Shown: positions 1 through 8,489 of the stretch, in pieces
How the letters are laid out: each line of letters begins with the position of its first letter
Position numbering within the stretch: the first letter of the stretch is position 1
Assembly (NCBI GenBank): GCA_027659245.1
Contig: JAQDPW010000009.1
Location: forward strand, 1 to 64,000
DNA length: 64,000 nucleotides
From: Streptococcaceae bacterium AM104-57
Lineage (GTDB): Bacteria > Bacillota > Bacilli > Lactobacillales > Streptococcaceae
Direction of reading: 5' to 3'
Notes under the pieces: model-generated
What the model was told of the DNA's origin: nothing
Seen by the model: the letters and a program-made list of their open reading frames with translations, nothing else
Databases searched by the model: none
Translations under genes and position numbers: made by a program

Positions 1-57
1 AATACAGAACTAAATCCTTCGGATAAATTAATTGTCTAACTTTTTGGGGTCAGTACA
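1..57. mobile_element. Terminal remnant of an IS3-family (IS150-group) insertion sequence, cut by window edge
   Basis: Bases 33-57 read on the reverse strand as TGTACTGACCCCAAAAAG followed by TTAGACA, which matches my memory of the terminal inverted repeat of IS150-group elements. The frame ahead of it (bases 1-39, plus strand) is open and ends in TAA, as expected for the last codons of a transposase. Only the end is inside the window, so whether the element is intact cannot be seen. Confidence 0.5.
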
Positions 58-93
58 TTCAACACCTGATAATATGCGTTTTTCTGATTGTAA

Positions 94-200
94 TATAGTG
101 GATTGAATCTAGAATAGTACGCTACGGATTCTAAAACATTTTTAGAAATTAATTTGACTTTCCTAACCTATTTGTTCATATCTTATTTCAATCCACTATA
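94..200 (-). repeat. RUP element (107 bp), copy 1
   Basis: The segment starts TATAGTGGATTGAA and ends TTCAATCCACTATA, giving perfect terminal inverted repeats and a length of exactly 107 bp, the described size of the pneumococcal RUP. It is the reverse complement of the copy at 1435-1541, so I mark it minus. RUPs are non-autonomous elements thought to be moved by IS630-type transposases, which insert at TA. Confidence 0.88.
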
Positions 201-223
201 ACTTTTTGCCCAGCCTCTTTTTG

Positions 224-1378
224 TTAACCTTCTTTTTTCAATAGGAGAGAAACAAGGACTGATGTGACAATCATCCATGCTCCTAGTATGATAAAAGTCA
301 TTCGACCTTCTGTAGTCACCAAGCCAATCCCTGAAAGAACAAAGGGTGTTAATGACGCACCAAAACTACATCCCAAAACAGTATAAGAAGTTGCTTTGTT
401 GAGGAGCTTTGCTGGGATTCTTTCAGATATCAATTGAAAGACTGTCGTAAGAGCGATGCTATAGGCAAATCCTCCTAAGGCCGAACCTGCAACGACTACC
501 CAGAGAGAAGTGGAAAGAGCAATGATGATTTGCCCGATACCAAAGGTTACACCCGCAACCAATAAAAGTTTTTCCTTAAAGGCAGAGATAAGGAAAGAAA
601 AGCTAATTCCCGCCAGAATTCCAATCAACTGCATGGCACTGAGTACCAGGCTTGACAATTGAGCATCTCCAAAGCCTGCCTCAATCATGAGACTAGGAAT
701 ACGAAAGGTAATGGCTGTATTGGTACATACAACGACTGCAGCACCGACAGCAAGGAAGAAAATCAATTGTTTCATGGAGCGAGTTAGTTTCGCTACTTCT
801 TCTGTCTTTTGCTTGGACTCATGAACTTCTTCTTTGTTATAAGGGACAAAGAGAAGGAAGAGTACAAGAACCACTAGACCTGCTGCATAAGCTAGGAAGG
901 TTGCGGTCCAACCAAAGGCCAAAAGTTGACCGACTGCCAAGGTCAAGATAGAGGCTCCCACCACCTCAGCTGAGCCACGAAAACCAAGCATCTGGATACG
1001 AGTTTTGCCGTGGTATCGTTCACTGATGATAGAGATAGCCTTGGCGTTTAGCATCCCCACACCAATCCCAAATAGCAAGCGTGTCGCAAAGACAAAGTAG
1101 TAACCCTGATACCAAAAGGGAGCTGTTCCACTGATTGATAAAATCAAAAGTCCTAAGGTTAATTGGAGACGTTCTGGAAAAATCCGTTCTAAAACTCCAT
1201 TTAAGAGGAGCATGGCCATAATCCCAAAAGAAGGGAGGCTGACCAAGAGCTCGACCTGACCGGTCGAATAGCCCTGATAATAGTCAAACATGGCTGGCAG
1301 GGCACTTGATATTGAAAATGATGTGATTAATACTAACGATAGGGAAAGTATACTCACTTTTTCCAAAAATTGTTTCAT
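224..1378 (-). CDS. MFS transporter, CynX/NimT-like
   Basis: A predicted 12-helix major facilitator protein of 384 residues; nearly the whole length is hydrophobic helices with a charged central loop after helix 6 (a K/E-rich stretch near residues 185-205). The first ATG of the open frame is at 1393, but GAGG lies five bases before the ATG at 1378, inside that longer frame, so 1378 is preferred. The substrate cannot be read from sequence; relatives include cyanate and drug permeases. It stands alone between two RUPs in opposite orientation (94-200 and 1435-1541), with an IS end beyond, which suggests a gene in a mobile neighbourhood. Confidence 0.85.
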   Translation of the reverse strand: MKQFLEKVSILSLSLVLITSFSISSALPAMFDYYQGYSTGQVELLVSLPSFGIMAMLLLNGVLERIFPERLQLTLGLLILSISGTAPFWYQGYYFVFATRLLFGIGVGMLNAKAISIISERYHGKTRIQMLGFRGSAEVVGASILTLAVGQLLAFGWTATFLAYAAGLVVLVLFLLFVPYNKEEVHESKQKTEEVAKLTRSMKQLIFFLAVGAAVVVCTNTAITFRIPSLMIEAGFGDAQLSSLVLSAMQLIGILAGISFSFLISAFKEKLLLVAGVTFGIGQIIIALSTSLWVVVAGSALGGFAYSIALTTVFQLISERIPAKLLNKATSYTVLGCSFGASLTPFVLSGIGLVTTEGRMTFIILGAWMIVTSVLVSLLLKKEG

Positions 1379-1434
1379 TTTATCCTCATTCATTATTTAT
1401 GTTAAGTCAAAAGAGCTAGATATTACTGTAGAAA

Positions 1435-1541
1435 TATAGTAGATTGAAATAAGATGTGAACAAAGAGATTAGGAAAGTCAATTTTATTTCTAGAAATATT
1501 TTAGCAATCACGGCGTACTATTTTAGATTCAATCCACTATA
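1435..1541 (+). repeat. RUP element (107 bp), copy 2
   Basis: Begins TATAGTAGATTGAAAT and ends TTCAATCCACTATA; exactly 107 bp, the same length as copy 1 and in the opposite orientation. The interior (AGATTAGGAAAGTCAATTTT) matches the reverse complement of copy 1 with scattered differences. It lies just upstream of the MFS gene, where it may affect that gene's transcription. Confidence 0.88.
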
Positions 1542-1631
1542 AAAGATTTCTTTCATCTAGTCCCCATCACTCTTTTAGCAAAAAGGTCCTTTCCTATCAT
1601 ACACTGTTTCCCAAGAATTGGCAAGCAACTG

Positions 1632-1781
1632 ATACTCAATGAAAATCAAAGAGCAAACTAGGAAGCGAGCCGCAGGTTGCTCAAAACACTGTTTTGAGGT
1701 TGTGGATAGAACTGACGAAGTCAGTAATAAATATACGCCAAGACGAAGCTGACGTGGTTTGAAGAGATTTTTGAAGAGTAT
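1632..1781 (-). repeat. BOX element
   Basis: Carries the boxC-like part (GAAAATCAAAGAGCAAACTA, then GGAAGCGAGCCGCAGG) at its left end and the boxA-like part (GACGTGGTTTGAAGAGATTT) at its right end, with about 90 bp of boxB-like sequence between. The outer ends ATACTCAATG and GAAGAGTAT are typical of streptococcal BOX repeats. boxA is at the right, so the element reads on the minus strand. It lies downstream of ftsX, beyond that gene's terminator. Confidence 0.85.
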
Positions 1782-1800
1782 GATTTATAAGTTCAACATA

Positions 1801-1848
1801 AAAAGTAGGACCATCAGACTCGGTCAAGCCTGACGGTATCCTACTTTT
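1801..1848 (-). terminator. Rho-independent terminator of prfB-ftsE-ftsX
   Basis: AAAAGTAGGA and TCCTACTTTT form the outer stem, and CCATCAG/CTGACGG extend it inward. On the minus strand the hairpin ends in a short T run 25 nt after the ftsX stop. It is near-symmetric, so it may act in both directions. Confidence 0.8.
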
Positions 1849-1872
1849 ATAGATTTTAGTAAACTATCTTAC

Positions 1873-2799
1873 TTAGATTTTCAAGAATCGACGCATTGAG
1901 ATTCCTGATCCAAGAGAACCGATACAGATTCCGATGAGGAACAAGAGGCCGATCATCAAAGGAATAAAGGTATCTGGGGTAATCAGAGATAGATTTTGTC
2001 CAACCAAAGATGGGTTAACTGATTGGTAGACTCGGTTATAGATAAGGTAAACCATGATAGATGGAAGGGTTGCTCCCAATAGTCCAATGAAGGCACCTTC
2101 CAGCAAGAATGGGCCACGGATGTAGCCGTTCTTAGCACCAACCAAACGCATGATTTGAATTTCACGACTACGTGAAATGATAGTGATACGAATGGTATTT
2201 GAAATCAAGAAGACTGCGATGAAAATCAAGAGTCCTGCAATGACCAATCCCCAAACACGGATGAAGGAAGCCAACTTGAAGAGACGCTCCGTATTGGCAC
2301 CACCGTCTTGAACCTCAGAAACTCCTTCGATCTTCTTAGCTTCTTCAGCGACTGGTTTCACATCACTTGGTGAATTGGTATCGACAATGTAGGCATCATG
2401 AAGTGGATTGGCATCTCCTTCAAAAACCTTCCACTCGTCACCCATGGTTTCAGTCAACTTTTGGTACTGTTCTTCTTTACTTGAGAAGGTTACACTTTTA
2501 ACAGCTGGCATAGCCTTGAGGGCATCATAAACCTTGTGGTAATCATTGTTTGTAACTGTCTGGCCTTCTTTGACGATGGTTTCACTATTATCTTCAACGT
2601 CTTTACGGACATAAACCATGACGCGGACATTGTTTTCGATATCCGTTGCCAATTTTGCAGTATTAAAGATAACTGAGGCAAAAATAGCAACCAAGGTCAA
2701 GGTAATCATGACCGAACTGACAGCAGCAATGGTCATCCATCCATTACGCTTTAAACTCTTTAAAGCTTCTAATAGATGGCGGAAAAATCTACTAATCAT
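1873..2799 (-). CDS. ftsX: Cell division protein FtsX
   Basis: Membrane partner of FtsE in the FtsEX complex, which in streptococci activates the septal hydrolase PcsB. The 308-residue protein has one N-terminal transmembrane helix (about residues 20-42), a large extracellular domain, then three helices in the C-terminal third (ISNTIRITIISRSREIQIMR and the helices after it), the standard FtsX plan. The open frame extends 19 codons further upstream, but those fall inside ftsE and do not resemble FtsX; the family N-terminus starts at MISRFFRHL. It overlaps the ftsE 3' end by 8 nt, so translation is probably coupled, and it is the last gene of the prfB-ftsE-ftsX unit. Confidence 0.95.
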   Translation of the reverse strand: MISRFFRHLLEALKSLKRNGWMTIAAVSSVMITLTLVAIFASVIFNTAKLATDIENNVRVMVYVRKDVEDNSETIVKEGQTVTNNDYHKVYDALKAMPAVKSVTFSSKEEQYQKLTETMGDEWKVFEGDANPLHDAYIVDTNSPSDVKPVAEEAKKIEGVSEVQDGGANTERLFKLASFIRVWGLVIAGLLIFIAVFLISNTIRITIISRSREIQIMRLVGAKNGYIRGPFLLEGAFIGLLGATLPSIMVYLIYNRVYQSVNPSLVGQNLSLITPDTFIPLMIGLLFLIGICIGSLGSGISMRRFLKI

Positions 2800-3484
2800 C
2801 GTAGCCGTACTCTCCTTTCGCTTCGTCACGAACCACGCGACCACTCTCGATGGCAATGACGCGGTGGCGCAAGGTATTTACGATTTGACTGTTATGGGTT
2901 GCCATCAAAACTGTGGTTCCTTGAAGATTGATACGTTCCAAGAGGTTCATGATTTCCCATGAGTTATCTGGGTCTAAGTTACCTGTTGGCTCGTCGGCAA
3001 TCAATACCTTAGGATTGTTTACGATAGCGCGAGCAATGGCGATACGTTGTTGCTCACCACCTGACAATTCATTAGGGAATGAACGAACCTTGTGTTTTAA
3101 ACCAACAAGATCCAAGACTTCCATAACACGTTTTTTGATATTACGACGGCTTTCACCGACAACCTCCATGGCATAAGCAATGTTCTCATAAACGGTTTTC
3201 TTTGGCAAAAGTTTGTAATCCTGAAAGACAACTCCAACACTACGACGAAGGAGCGGAATATCTTTCTTTTTAATCTTTACGAGATTAAAACCTGCAACCT
3301 GCAAACTTCCTTTTTCAACTTTAACCTCACGATACAAGGCACGGATAAAGGTTGACTTACCTGCACCTGAAGGACCTACGATATAGGCAAACTCTCCTGG
3401 TTCAATACTCACAGAGACGCCACGTAGGGCTGTTGTCCCGTTGTCATACTTTTTGACAACATCTCTCATTTCAATGATCGACAT
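2792..3484 (-). CDS. ftsE: Cell division ATP-binding protein FtsE
   Basis: Cytoplasmic ABC ATPase that energises FtsX at the division site. The 230 residues include Walker A (GPSGAGKST), signature (LSGGEQQR), Walker B (VLIADEPTGNLD) and the switch histidine region (LMATHN), all intact. It lies 15 nt after prfB and overlaps ftsX, giving the conserved streptococcal order. Length matches the family. Confidence 0.97.
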   Translation of the reverse strand: MSIIEMRDVVKKYDNGTTALRGVSVSIEPGEFAYIVGPSGAGKSTFIRALYREVKVEKGSLQVAGFNLVKIKKKDIPLLRRSVGVVFQDYKLLPKKTVYENIAYAMEVVGESRRNIKKRVMEVLDLVGLKHKVRSFPNELSGGEQQRIAIARAIVNNPKVLIADEPTGNLDPDNSWEIMNLLERINLQGTTVLMATHNSQIVNTLRHRVIAIESGRVVRDEAKGEYGYDD

Positions 3485-3499
3485 GTGACTTCCTTTCTT

Positions 3500-4595
3500 T
3501 TAACTAATACGCCATTTTAAATAGGCATCGATGAAACCATCTAAGTCTCCATCCATGACCTTATCTACCTGCGCAACTTCAAAGCTGGTACGGTGGTCTT
3601 TGACCATGGTATAAGGGGTAAATACATAGGAGCGGATTTGGCTTCCCCATGTGATTTCTTTCTTATCCCCCTTAAGGGCATCTACCTCCGCAGCTTTCTT
3701 TTCCTGCTCCATCTGATAGAGTTTTGCCTGAAGCATCTTCATCGCACGGTCACGGTTTCCATACTGAGTACGATCGACGGTTGATGCTACGACGATCCCT
3801 GTCGGAATGTGAGTCAAGCGGACACCTGTTGAAACCTTGTTGACATTCTGTCCACCTGCTCCACCTGAACGGAAGGTATCCATCTTGATATCATCCTCAC
3901 GGATGTCAACTTCGATGGTATCATCCAACTCTGGCATAACTTCTACAGAAGTAAACGAGGTGTGACGGCGTTTGGCCGAGTCAAATGGTGAGATACGTAC
4001 CAAACGGTGGACTCCCATTTCTGACTTGAGAAGTCCATAAGCATTTGGACCTTCAAAAGACAAGGTCACTGACTTAATTCCTGCTTCATCACCAGCTTGA
4101 TAGTCCAAGACTTCAACCTTAAAGCCTTTAGCGTTACCATAACGAGTGTACATACGAAGGAGCATATCGCCCCAGTCTTGGGCTTCTGTTCCACCAGATC
4201 CTGGGTGAATCTCTAAAATAGCATTATTATGATCATAAGGCTCTGATAAGAGCAAGGTCATCTCGTAGCTAGTCATCATCTGATCTAGCTCAGCTAACTT
4301 CTCCACCAACTCATTTTTAACAGACTCATCCTCTGCTAAAAAGTCTAGCAAGATTTCAGCTTCATCCTGCAACTCTTCCATGGTATGGAAAGTATTGTAG
4401 GTATTTTTTAGTTCGTTTAATTCTTGCGACGTTTTTTGGGCCGCAATATTATCGTTCCAAAAATCAGGTTCTGTCATTTTGTTTTCCAAAATGGCAATTT
4501 CTTCTTCTAACCCTTCGAGGTCAAAGAGACCCCCTAAAAGAAGCTAATTTTTCACGATTGGCGTCAATTTTTTGACGGATTTCTGAAATGTCCAT
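3500..4595 (-). CDS. prfB: Peptide chain release factor 2 (programmed +1 frameshift)
   Basis: RF2 terminates translation at UGA and UAA codons. The gene is in two frames: a 24-codon first frame from the ATG at 4595 (preceded by AAAGGAG) runs into an in-frame TGA at 4521-4523; a +1 shift at CTT-TGA-C continues into the main frame, giving 364 residues. The main frame has the SPF anticodon-mimic motif ([11 protein letters not shown]) and the catalytic GGQ ([12 protein letters not shown]). Annotating only the main frame would start wrongly at an internal ATG at 4489. It heads the operon with ftsE and ftsX. Confidence 0.96.
4521..4535 (-). promoter_or_regulatory. prfB autoregulatory +1 frameshift site
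   Basis: On the minus strand this reads AGGGGGTCTCTTTGA: an SD-like AGGGGG spaced from the slippery CTT followed by the in-frame stop TGA and then C. These are the elements of the known bacterial prfB recoding site. Low RF2 would slow termination at TGA and favour the shift, so RF2 controls its own synthesis. TGA is codon 25 of the first frame. Confidence 0.95.
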
Positions 4596-4620
4596 ATATA
4601 CTCCTTTTTTGTATCGTTTT

Positions 4621-4626
4621 ATTATA
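4621..4626 (-). promoter_or_regulatory. Extended -10 promoter of prfB-ftsE-ftsX
   Basis: Minus strand TATGGTATAAT has a perfect -10 with the TGn extension, 25 nt before the prfB start. There is no good -35 at 17 bp, as is common for extended -10 promoters in streptococci. Confidence 0.65.
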
Positions 4627-4735
4627 CCATAATTTTTCTTATTTATCTAATCAGTCGGTTTTAAAATTTCTTATCAAAATATTTCGATTTGAAGACGAGA
4701 GGGCTATTTTCAATCATTTAGTGTGTGAGAAATCG

Positions 4736-4798
4736 AAAAACATCTCAGAGCAGATCAAGTTTCTTGTCCAAAAAACATTGATTGATTCTCTGAGATGT
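4736..4798 (-). terminator. Terminator downstream of pce
   Basis: On the minus strand ACATCTCAGAG and CTCTGAGATGT form an 11-bp perfect stem enclosing about 37 nt, followed by TTTTTCG. The loop is longer than usual. It is the first terminator seen after the whole licD3-to-pce gene run. Confidence 0.65.
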
Positions 4799-4879
4799 AT
4801 ATAAATACTATTTTAAAAGAAAAGTATCTGACAGGTCTGAACACAGCACCTAATCAGCTTTCTAGCAAAGCAACTAAGA

Positions 4880-7594
4880 TTATTCTTTATCTGCCTTCAA
4901 AGTCGGTTTTGTTTCAGAAGCTTCATTTTTTTCATTGACTTCTGCCAATTTTTCTTCCTTCTCTACTGGCTTATCAGAATCCTTCTTAGGCTCTTCTTGA
5001 CTTCCCTGAACTTCTTCTTTATCAGGATTTAAGCTCCAAATGCCATCTTTATTGACCTTGTAGCCATCAGGTGTTGTTCCATTTTTCAATAAGGAACCAT
5101 CTGCTTGGAAATAGTACCAGTTACCATTCAGCTGTTTCCAACCAGTCTCCATAGCTCCACTTGCATTGAGATAATAACGAGTACCATCGACATCTAGAAG
5201 ACCTGTTGCCATGATACCATCATCAGGTTTGAGATAGTACCAAAGTCCTTTATCTTTGAACCAACCTGTCTTCATGGCTCCACTTTCTGTAAAGTAGTAA
5301 TACTGGTTACCTAGTAATTTCCAACCAGTCTCCATAGCGCCGCTTGCATTGAGGTAATAACGAGTACCATCGACATCTAGAAGACCTGTTGCCATGACAC
5401 CATCATCAGGTTTGAGATAGTACCAAAGTCCTTTGTCTTTGAACCAACCTGTCTTCATGGCTCCACTTTCTGTAAAGTAGTAATACTGGTTACCTAGTAA
5501 TTTCCAACCAGTCTCCATAGCGCCGCTTGCATTGAGGTAATAACGAGTGCCATCAATCTCTTGAAGACCTGTTTGCATGATACCATCTTTATCTAGATAG
5601 TACCAAAGGTCCTTATCTTTGAGCCAACCTGTTTTCATAGCTCCACTGCTTGTGAAATAACTATAATGATTGTCAAACCATTTCCAGCCTGTCTGCATGG
5701 CTCCACTTGCATTGAGATAATAACGAGTGCCATCAATCTCTTGAAGACCCGTTAGCATGACACCATCTTTGTCTAGATAATACCAAGTATCCTTATCCTT
5801 GATCCAACCTGTTTTCATAGCTCCAGAACTAGCAAAATAGTTCCAATGACCTTCAATCATGGCCCAACCAGTTTGCATAGCCCCACTTGCATTGAGGTAA
5901 TAACGAGTGCCATCAATCTCTTGAAGACCCGTTAGCATGACACCATCTTTGTCTAGATAATACCAAGTGTCACCATCCTTAATCCAGCCTGTTTTCATCG
6001 CTCCAGAACTTGCAAAATAGTTCCAATGACCTTCAATCATGGCCCAACCAGTTTGCATGATACCGTTGTTATCAAAATAGTAGGTTAGTCCATTGATTTT
6101 CTTCAAGCCCACTGTTCGAAGACCATCTTCATCATAATAATACCAGTTTGAACCTAGCTTTTGCCAGCTTGAAGCTGTCCCTTCTGTTTGCAAAGCACCG
6201 CTACTTGCAAAGAGCATCTTCTTACCTTTGAAGACTTGTAAACCAGTAAGCATTTTACCATCTTTATCAAACAGATACTTTTGCCCACCAATTTCAGCTA
6301 ATTCATTGTATCGTCTTGCACCATTCGACTGAATATAGTACCAAGTATTATCATGATAGAACCAGCCACCAATATGCATTTTACCATCTGTATTAAGATA
6401 ATACCAGTCGCCATCACTATGTGGATCCCAGCCGTCATTTACATGCACCCATCTGCCAGATTGCATTTGACCTTTTCCATTAAAGAAATATGTTGCTCCA
6501 GAAATTTCTTTCCAACCGATAGCCATCTGACCATCTTTCAAACGATATTTCCAATGGCCATCTTCTTGATACCATTTCTCATCAACAGTAGGAATATTTG
6601 GAAAATCCCCTGAAACGTTTGTAAATCCTTTATCACTAATATCAAACACAGTCGCATCCTGAGTTTGACTAGATGCGTGGATCACTTGGATATTTTTCTT
6701 TTGAAGATAGTCTCTCGTTGAAGCGAGGTTAATATCTCCTCCAGTTGTTTGGATAACCATACTAGGAGAGAGATGGTCTATAAATCCAATTGTATTAGAA
6801 ATCCTGGCATCGTAGTGATGATTCCATTTCATCATATCCACTTTTCCAATAACAGGTCCTAATTTATCTTCAGCTCCCTCAGCATTATCCAAATCACCAC
6901 CAAGATAAATTCTTTTTCCTGCTACAGTCACTACTGAAACAATTGAATTGGAATTATCATCAAGAACTCTTTTTAGGTTTCCATCAGCATCATATTCATT
7001 TTTATAATTATAAAGTTGAATATCCATATCCCCAAATTTAAAATGGCTATCTTCATCCTTTATGTCTTGAATAAGTTTAACTCCCTTGTTCTGTGCAGCG
7101 CGGAGAGCATTATCGTAATTGAAAAGATTATCCCACAATCCCCAAGGACTTGTAATTCGCTTATCCGAATATTTTTTCAAATAAAATTTATCAACCTGAT
7201 AGCGATTAAGAATTTCATCTGCTCCACCTATATGGTCACTATGAACATGAGTTCCTAGTATAAAATCCAATTTCTTTACACCTAACTGATCAAGGTGGCG
7301 AATCAAACGATCTTCCATGACCTGATAATTTCGAATGGATATCCCCCAGCGAATTGGATAGCGTGGATCCGAACCATCCGGGAAATCATAATCTTCTCCC
7401 ATATCAATCAAGGCATAATGACCATTACTTTCTAGTAGGATAGCATCACTTCCAGATTTAGCTTTTGTATTGATAAAATGGATGCGATTCCCTGCACCTG
7501 CCGAGATAGTATCTGCATTGACTGTCGGTGCTTGAATTATGGATGCCGCTAAGAACAAGGCACTAAATAATATTGATTTTTTAATAGATTTCAT
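4880..7594 (-). CDS. pce: Choline-binding phosphorylcholine esterase (Pce/CbpE-like)
   Basis: Surface enzyme expected to remove phosphorylcholine from teichoic acids. The 904 residues comprise a signal peptide (1 to about 27, cleavage near VNADT), a metallo-beta-lactamase-fold domain (about 30-330, zinc motif THVHSDHIGG at 115-124 and a later GGDLDN), about 23 choline-binding repeats of 20 residues (about 340-850), and a charged Glu/Lys-rich tail of about 50 residues. The pneumococcal enzyme, as I recall, is about 627 residues with about ten repeats, so the binding region here is roughly doubled by tandem duplication (see 5141-6060). The start is 39 nt after the licD stop with no visible terminator, so it is probably co-transcribed with the genes that build its substrate. 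A divergent choline-binding metallohydrolase with another target is the alternative. Confidence 0.9.
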   Translation of the reverse strand: MKSIKKSILFSALFLAASIIQAPTVNADTISAGAGNRIHFINTKAKSGSDAILLESNGHYALIDMGEDYDFPDGSDPRYPIRWGISIRNYQVMEDRLIRHLDQLGVKKLDFILGTHVHSDHIGGADEILNRYQVDKFYLKKYSDKRITSPWGLWDNLFNYDNALRAAQNKGVKLIQDIKDEDSHFKFGDMDIQLYNYKNEYDADGNLKRVLDDNSNSIVSVVTVAGKRIYLGGDLDNAEGAEDKLGPVIGKVDMMKWNHHYDARISNTIGFIDHLSPSMVIQTTGGDINLASTRDYLQKKNIQVIHASSQTQDATVFDISDKGFTNVSGDFPNIPTVDEKWYQEDGHWKYRLKDGQMAIGWKEISGATYFFNGKGQMQSGRWVHVNDGWDPHSDGDWYYLNTDGKMHIGGWFYHDNTWYYIQSNGARRYNELAEIGGQKYLFDKDGKMLTGLQVFKGKKMLFASSGALQTEGTASSWQKLGSNWYYYDEDGLRTVGLKKINGLTYYFDNNGIMQTGWAMIEGHWNYFASSGAMKTGWIKDGDTWYYLDKDGVMLTGLQEIDGTRYYLNASGAMQTGWAMIEGHWNYFASSGAMKTGWIKDKDTWYYLDKDGVMLTGLQEIDGTRYYLNASGAMQTGWKWFDNHYSYFTSSGAMKTGWLKDKDLWYYLDKDGIMQTGLQEIDGTRYYLNASGAMETGWKLLGNQYYYFTESGAMKTGWFKDKGLWYYLKPDDGVMATGLLDVDGTRYYLNASGAMETGWKLLGNQYYYFTESGAMKTGWFKDKGLWYYLKPDDGIMATGLLDVDGTRYYLNASGAMETGWKQLNGNWYYFQADGSLLKNGTTPDGYKVNKDGIWSLNPDKEEVQGSQEEPKKDSDKPVEKEEKLAEVNEKNEASETKPTLKADKE
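5141..6060 (-). repeat. Tandem 183/180-bp repeats encoding triplets of choline-binding modules
   Basis: The same boundary motif (ACCAGTCTCCATAG or a close variant) recurs at 5141, 5324, 5507, 5687, 5867 and 6047, giving periods of 183, 183, 180, 180 and 180 bp. Each unit codes for three choline-binding repeats. The two 183-bp copies at the 3' end of the gene are almost identical, the mark of recent duplication; the 180-bp copies carry a one-codon deletion in the KPDDG/DKDG loop. Confidence 0.92.
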
Positions 7595-7633
7595 AATACA
7601 TCACACTTTCTCTATTTCTTCTAGACTTTTTCG

Positions 7634-8446
7634 TTAAGCAATCCAATAATTCTTATCTCCTCCTGGAACTTGTTGCTCAATAGGGGGTGGAGTCATATAG
7701 TTTTCTCCAAATTCATAAACAAGTATTTCATGATATTTTCTAGGAGCCTTCACTACGATGTTTTCGTATGGCACATCAATCAGATCATAGAGCCATTCTT
7801 TTTTGATTCCCTCTGGAAAACTAGGATCAAATATCGTACAAGCAAGATACTTAGCTTGATCTAAACTATATTTCAATGCAAGATTCTCTAATTTTTGATT
7901 CCAAGTTTGTGGAGAACTTAGTTGAAAAATAGCTGACCCAATGTAGCGAGGTAGATTTTTAAGTCCCCCATTCTCAGACTTGATCCCCTTAAAATTTAAA
8001 GAAGAAAGGCGAATAAGATATTGGTAGAGTTTCATTTTTTTACGGTCACTTTTCTCTGTTGCGACACCATCATACGGAAATACATCAACACAGGTTCCCA
8101 ACACAACCGTAGAATCTCTAAGATTGGCATCTCTACGCGTTCTTATATCATAGACTCTCATATAACTGTATGGATAGCCCTTTGTTTCTCTAAAGGAAAT
8201 CATTTTATAGTATGGATGATTTTCATTTTTTAAAACCTTATAAAGTTTTTCAAATTCATCCCGAGCTAAGGAAATATCTGTATCATCATCCCAAGGAATA
8301 AAACCTTTGTGACGTACAGCTCCTAGCAAGGTTCCAAAATCGATGAAATACTTAATATCATGTTTTTCACAGATTTTATGTAAATACTCTAGAATATCAA
8401 GTTCTACTTGCTTGATTTCTTCTAAGCTTAAAATTCTCTCAGACAT
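7634..8446 (-). CDS. LicD family phosphotransferase (phosphocholine transfer)
   Basis: LicD proteins move phosphocholine from CDP-choline onto teichoic-acid sugars at the cytoplasmic face. The 270 residues hold the LicD nucleotidyltransferase-like signature early on (FGTLLGAVRHKGFIPWDDD then TDI); the tail carries the family ending (YMTPPP, QQVPGGD). The open frame begins at 8497, but AGGAGT lies 7 nt before the ATG at 8446. This leaves 43 nt after the stop of the polymerase-LicD fusion. Which sugar it decorates cannot be told; it is most like the LicD1/LicD2 class but sits in a different place from the lic locus. Confidence 0.85.
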   Translation of the reverse strand: MSERILSLEEIKQVELDILEYLHKICEKHDIKYFIDFGTLLGAVRHKGFIPWDDDTDISLARDEFEKLYKVLKNENHPYYKMISFRETKGYPYSYMRVYDIRTRRDANLRDSTVVLGTCVDVFPYDGVATEKSDRKKMKLYQYLIRLSSLNFKGIKSENGGLKNLPRYIGSAIFQLSSPQTWNQKLENLALKYSLDQAKYLACTIFDPSFPEGIKKEWLYDLIDVPYENIVVKAPRKYHEILVYEFGENYMTPPPIEQQVPGGDKNYWIA

Positions 8447-8489
8447 CTTTGTAACTCCTAATTTTTGCTCTTTTCTAAGACGAAAAAAA

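Noticed and set aside
204-223. Terminator of the first MFS gene
   Set aside because: Contains GCCCAGCCTC and a T-rich stretch but no matching stem; looks like a fragment of the 61.5-kb repeat end.
2618-2962. Plus-strand open frame of 114 codons across ftsX/ftsE
   Set aside because: Antisense to two certain genes; composition follows the opposite-strand codons.
5134-6070. CRISPR-like regular repeat
   Set aside because: The 180/183-bp period is in frame and codes for choline-binding modules; there are no spacers.
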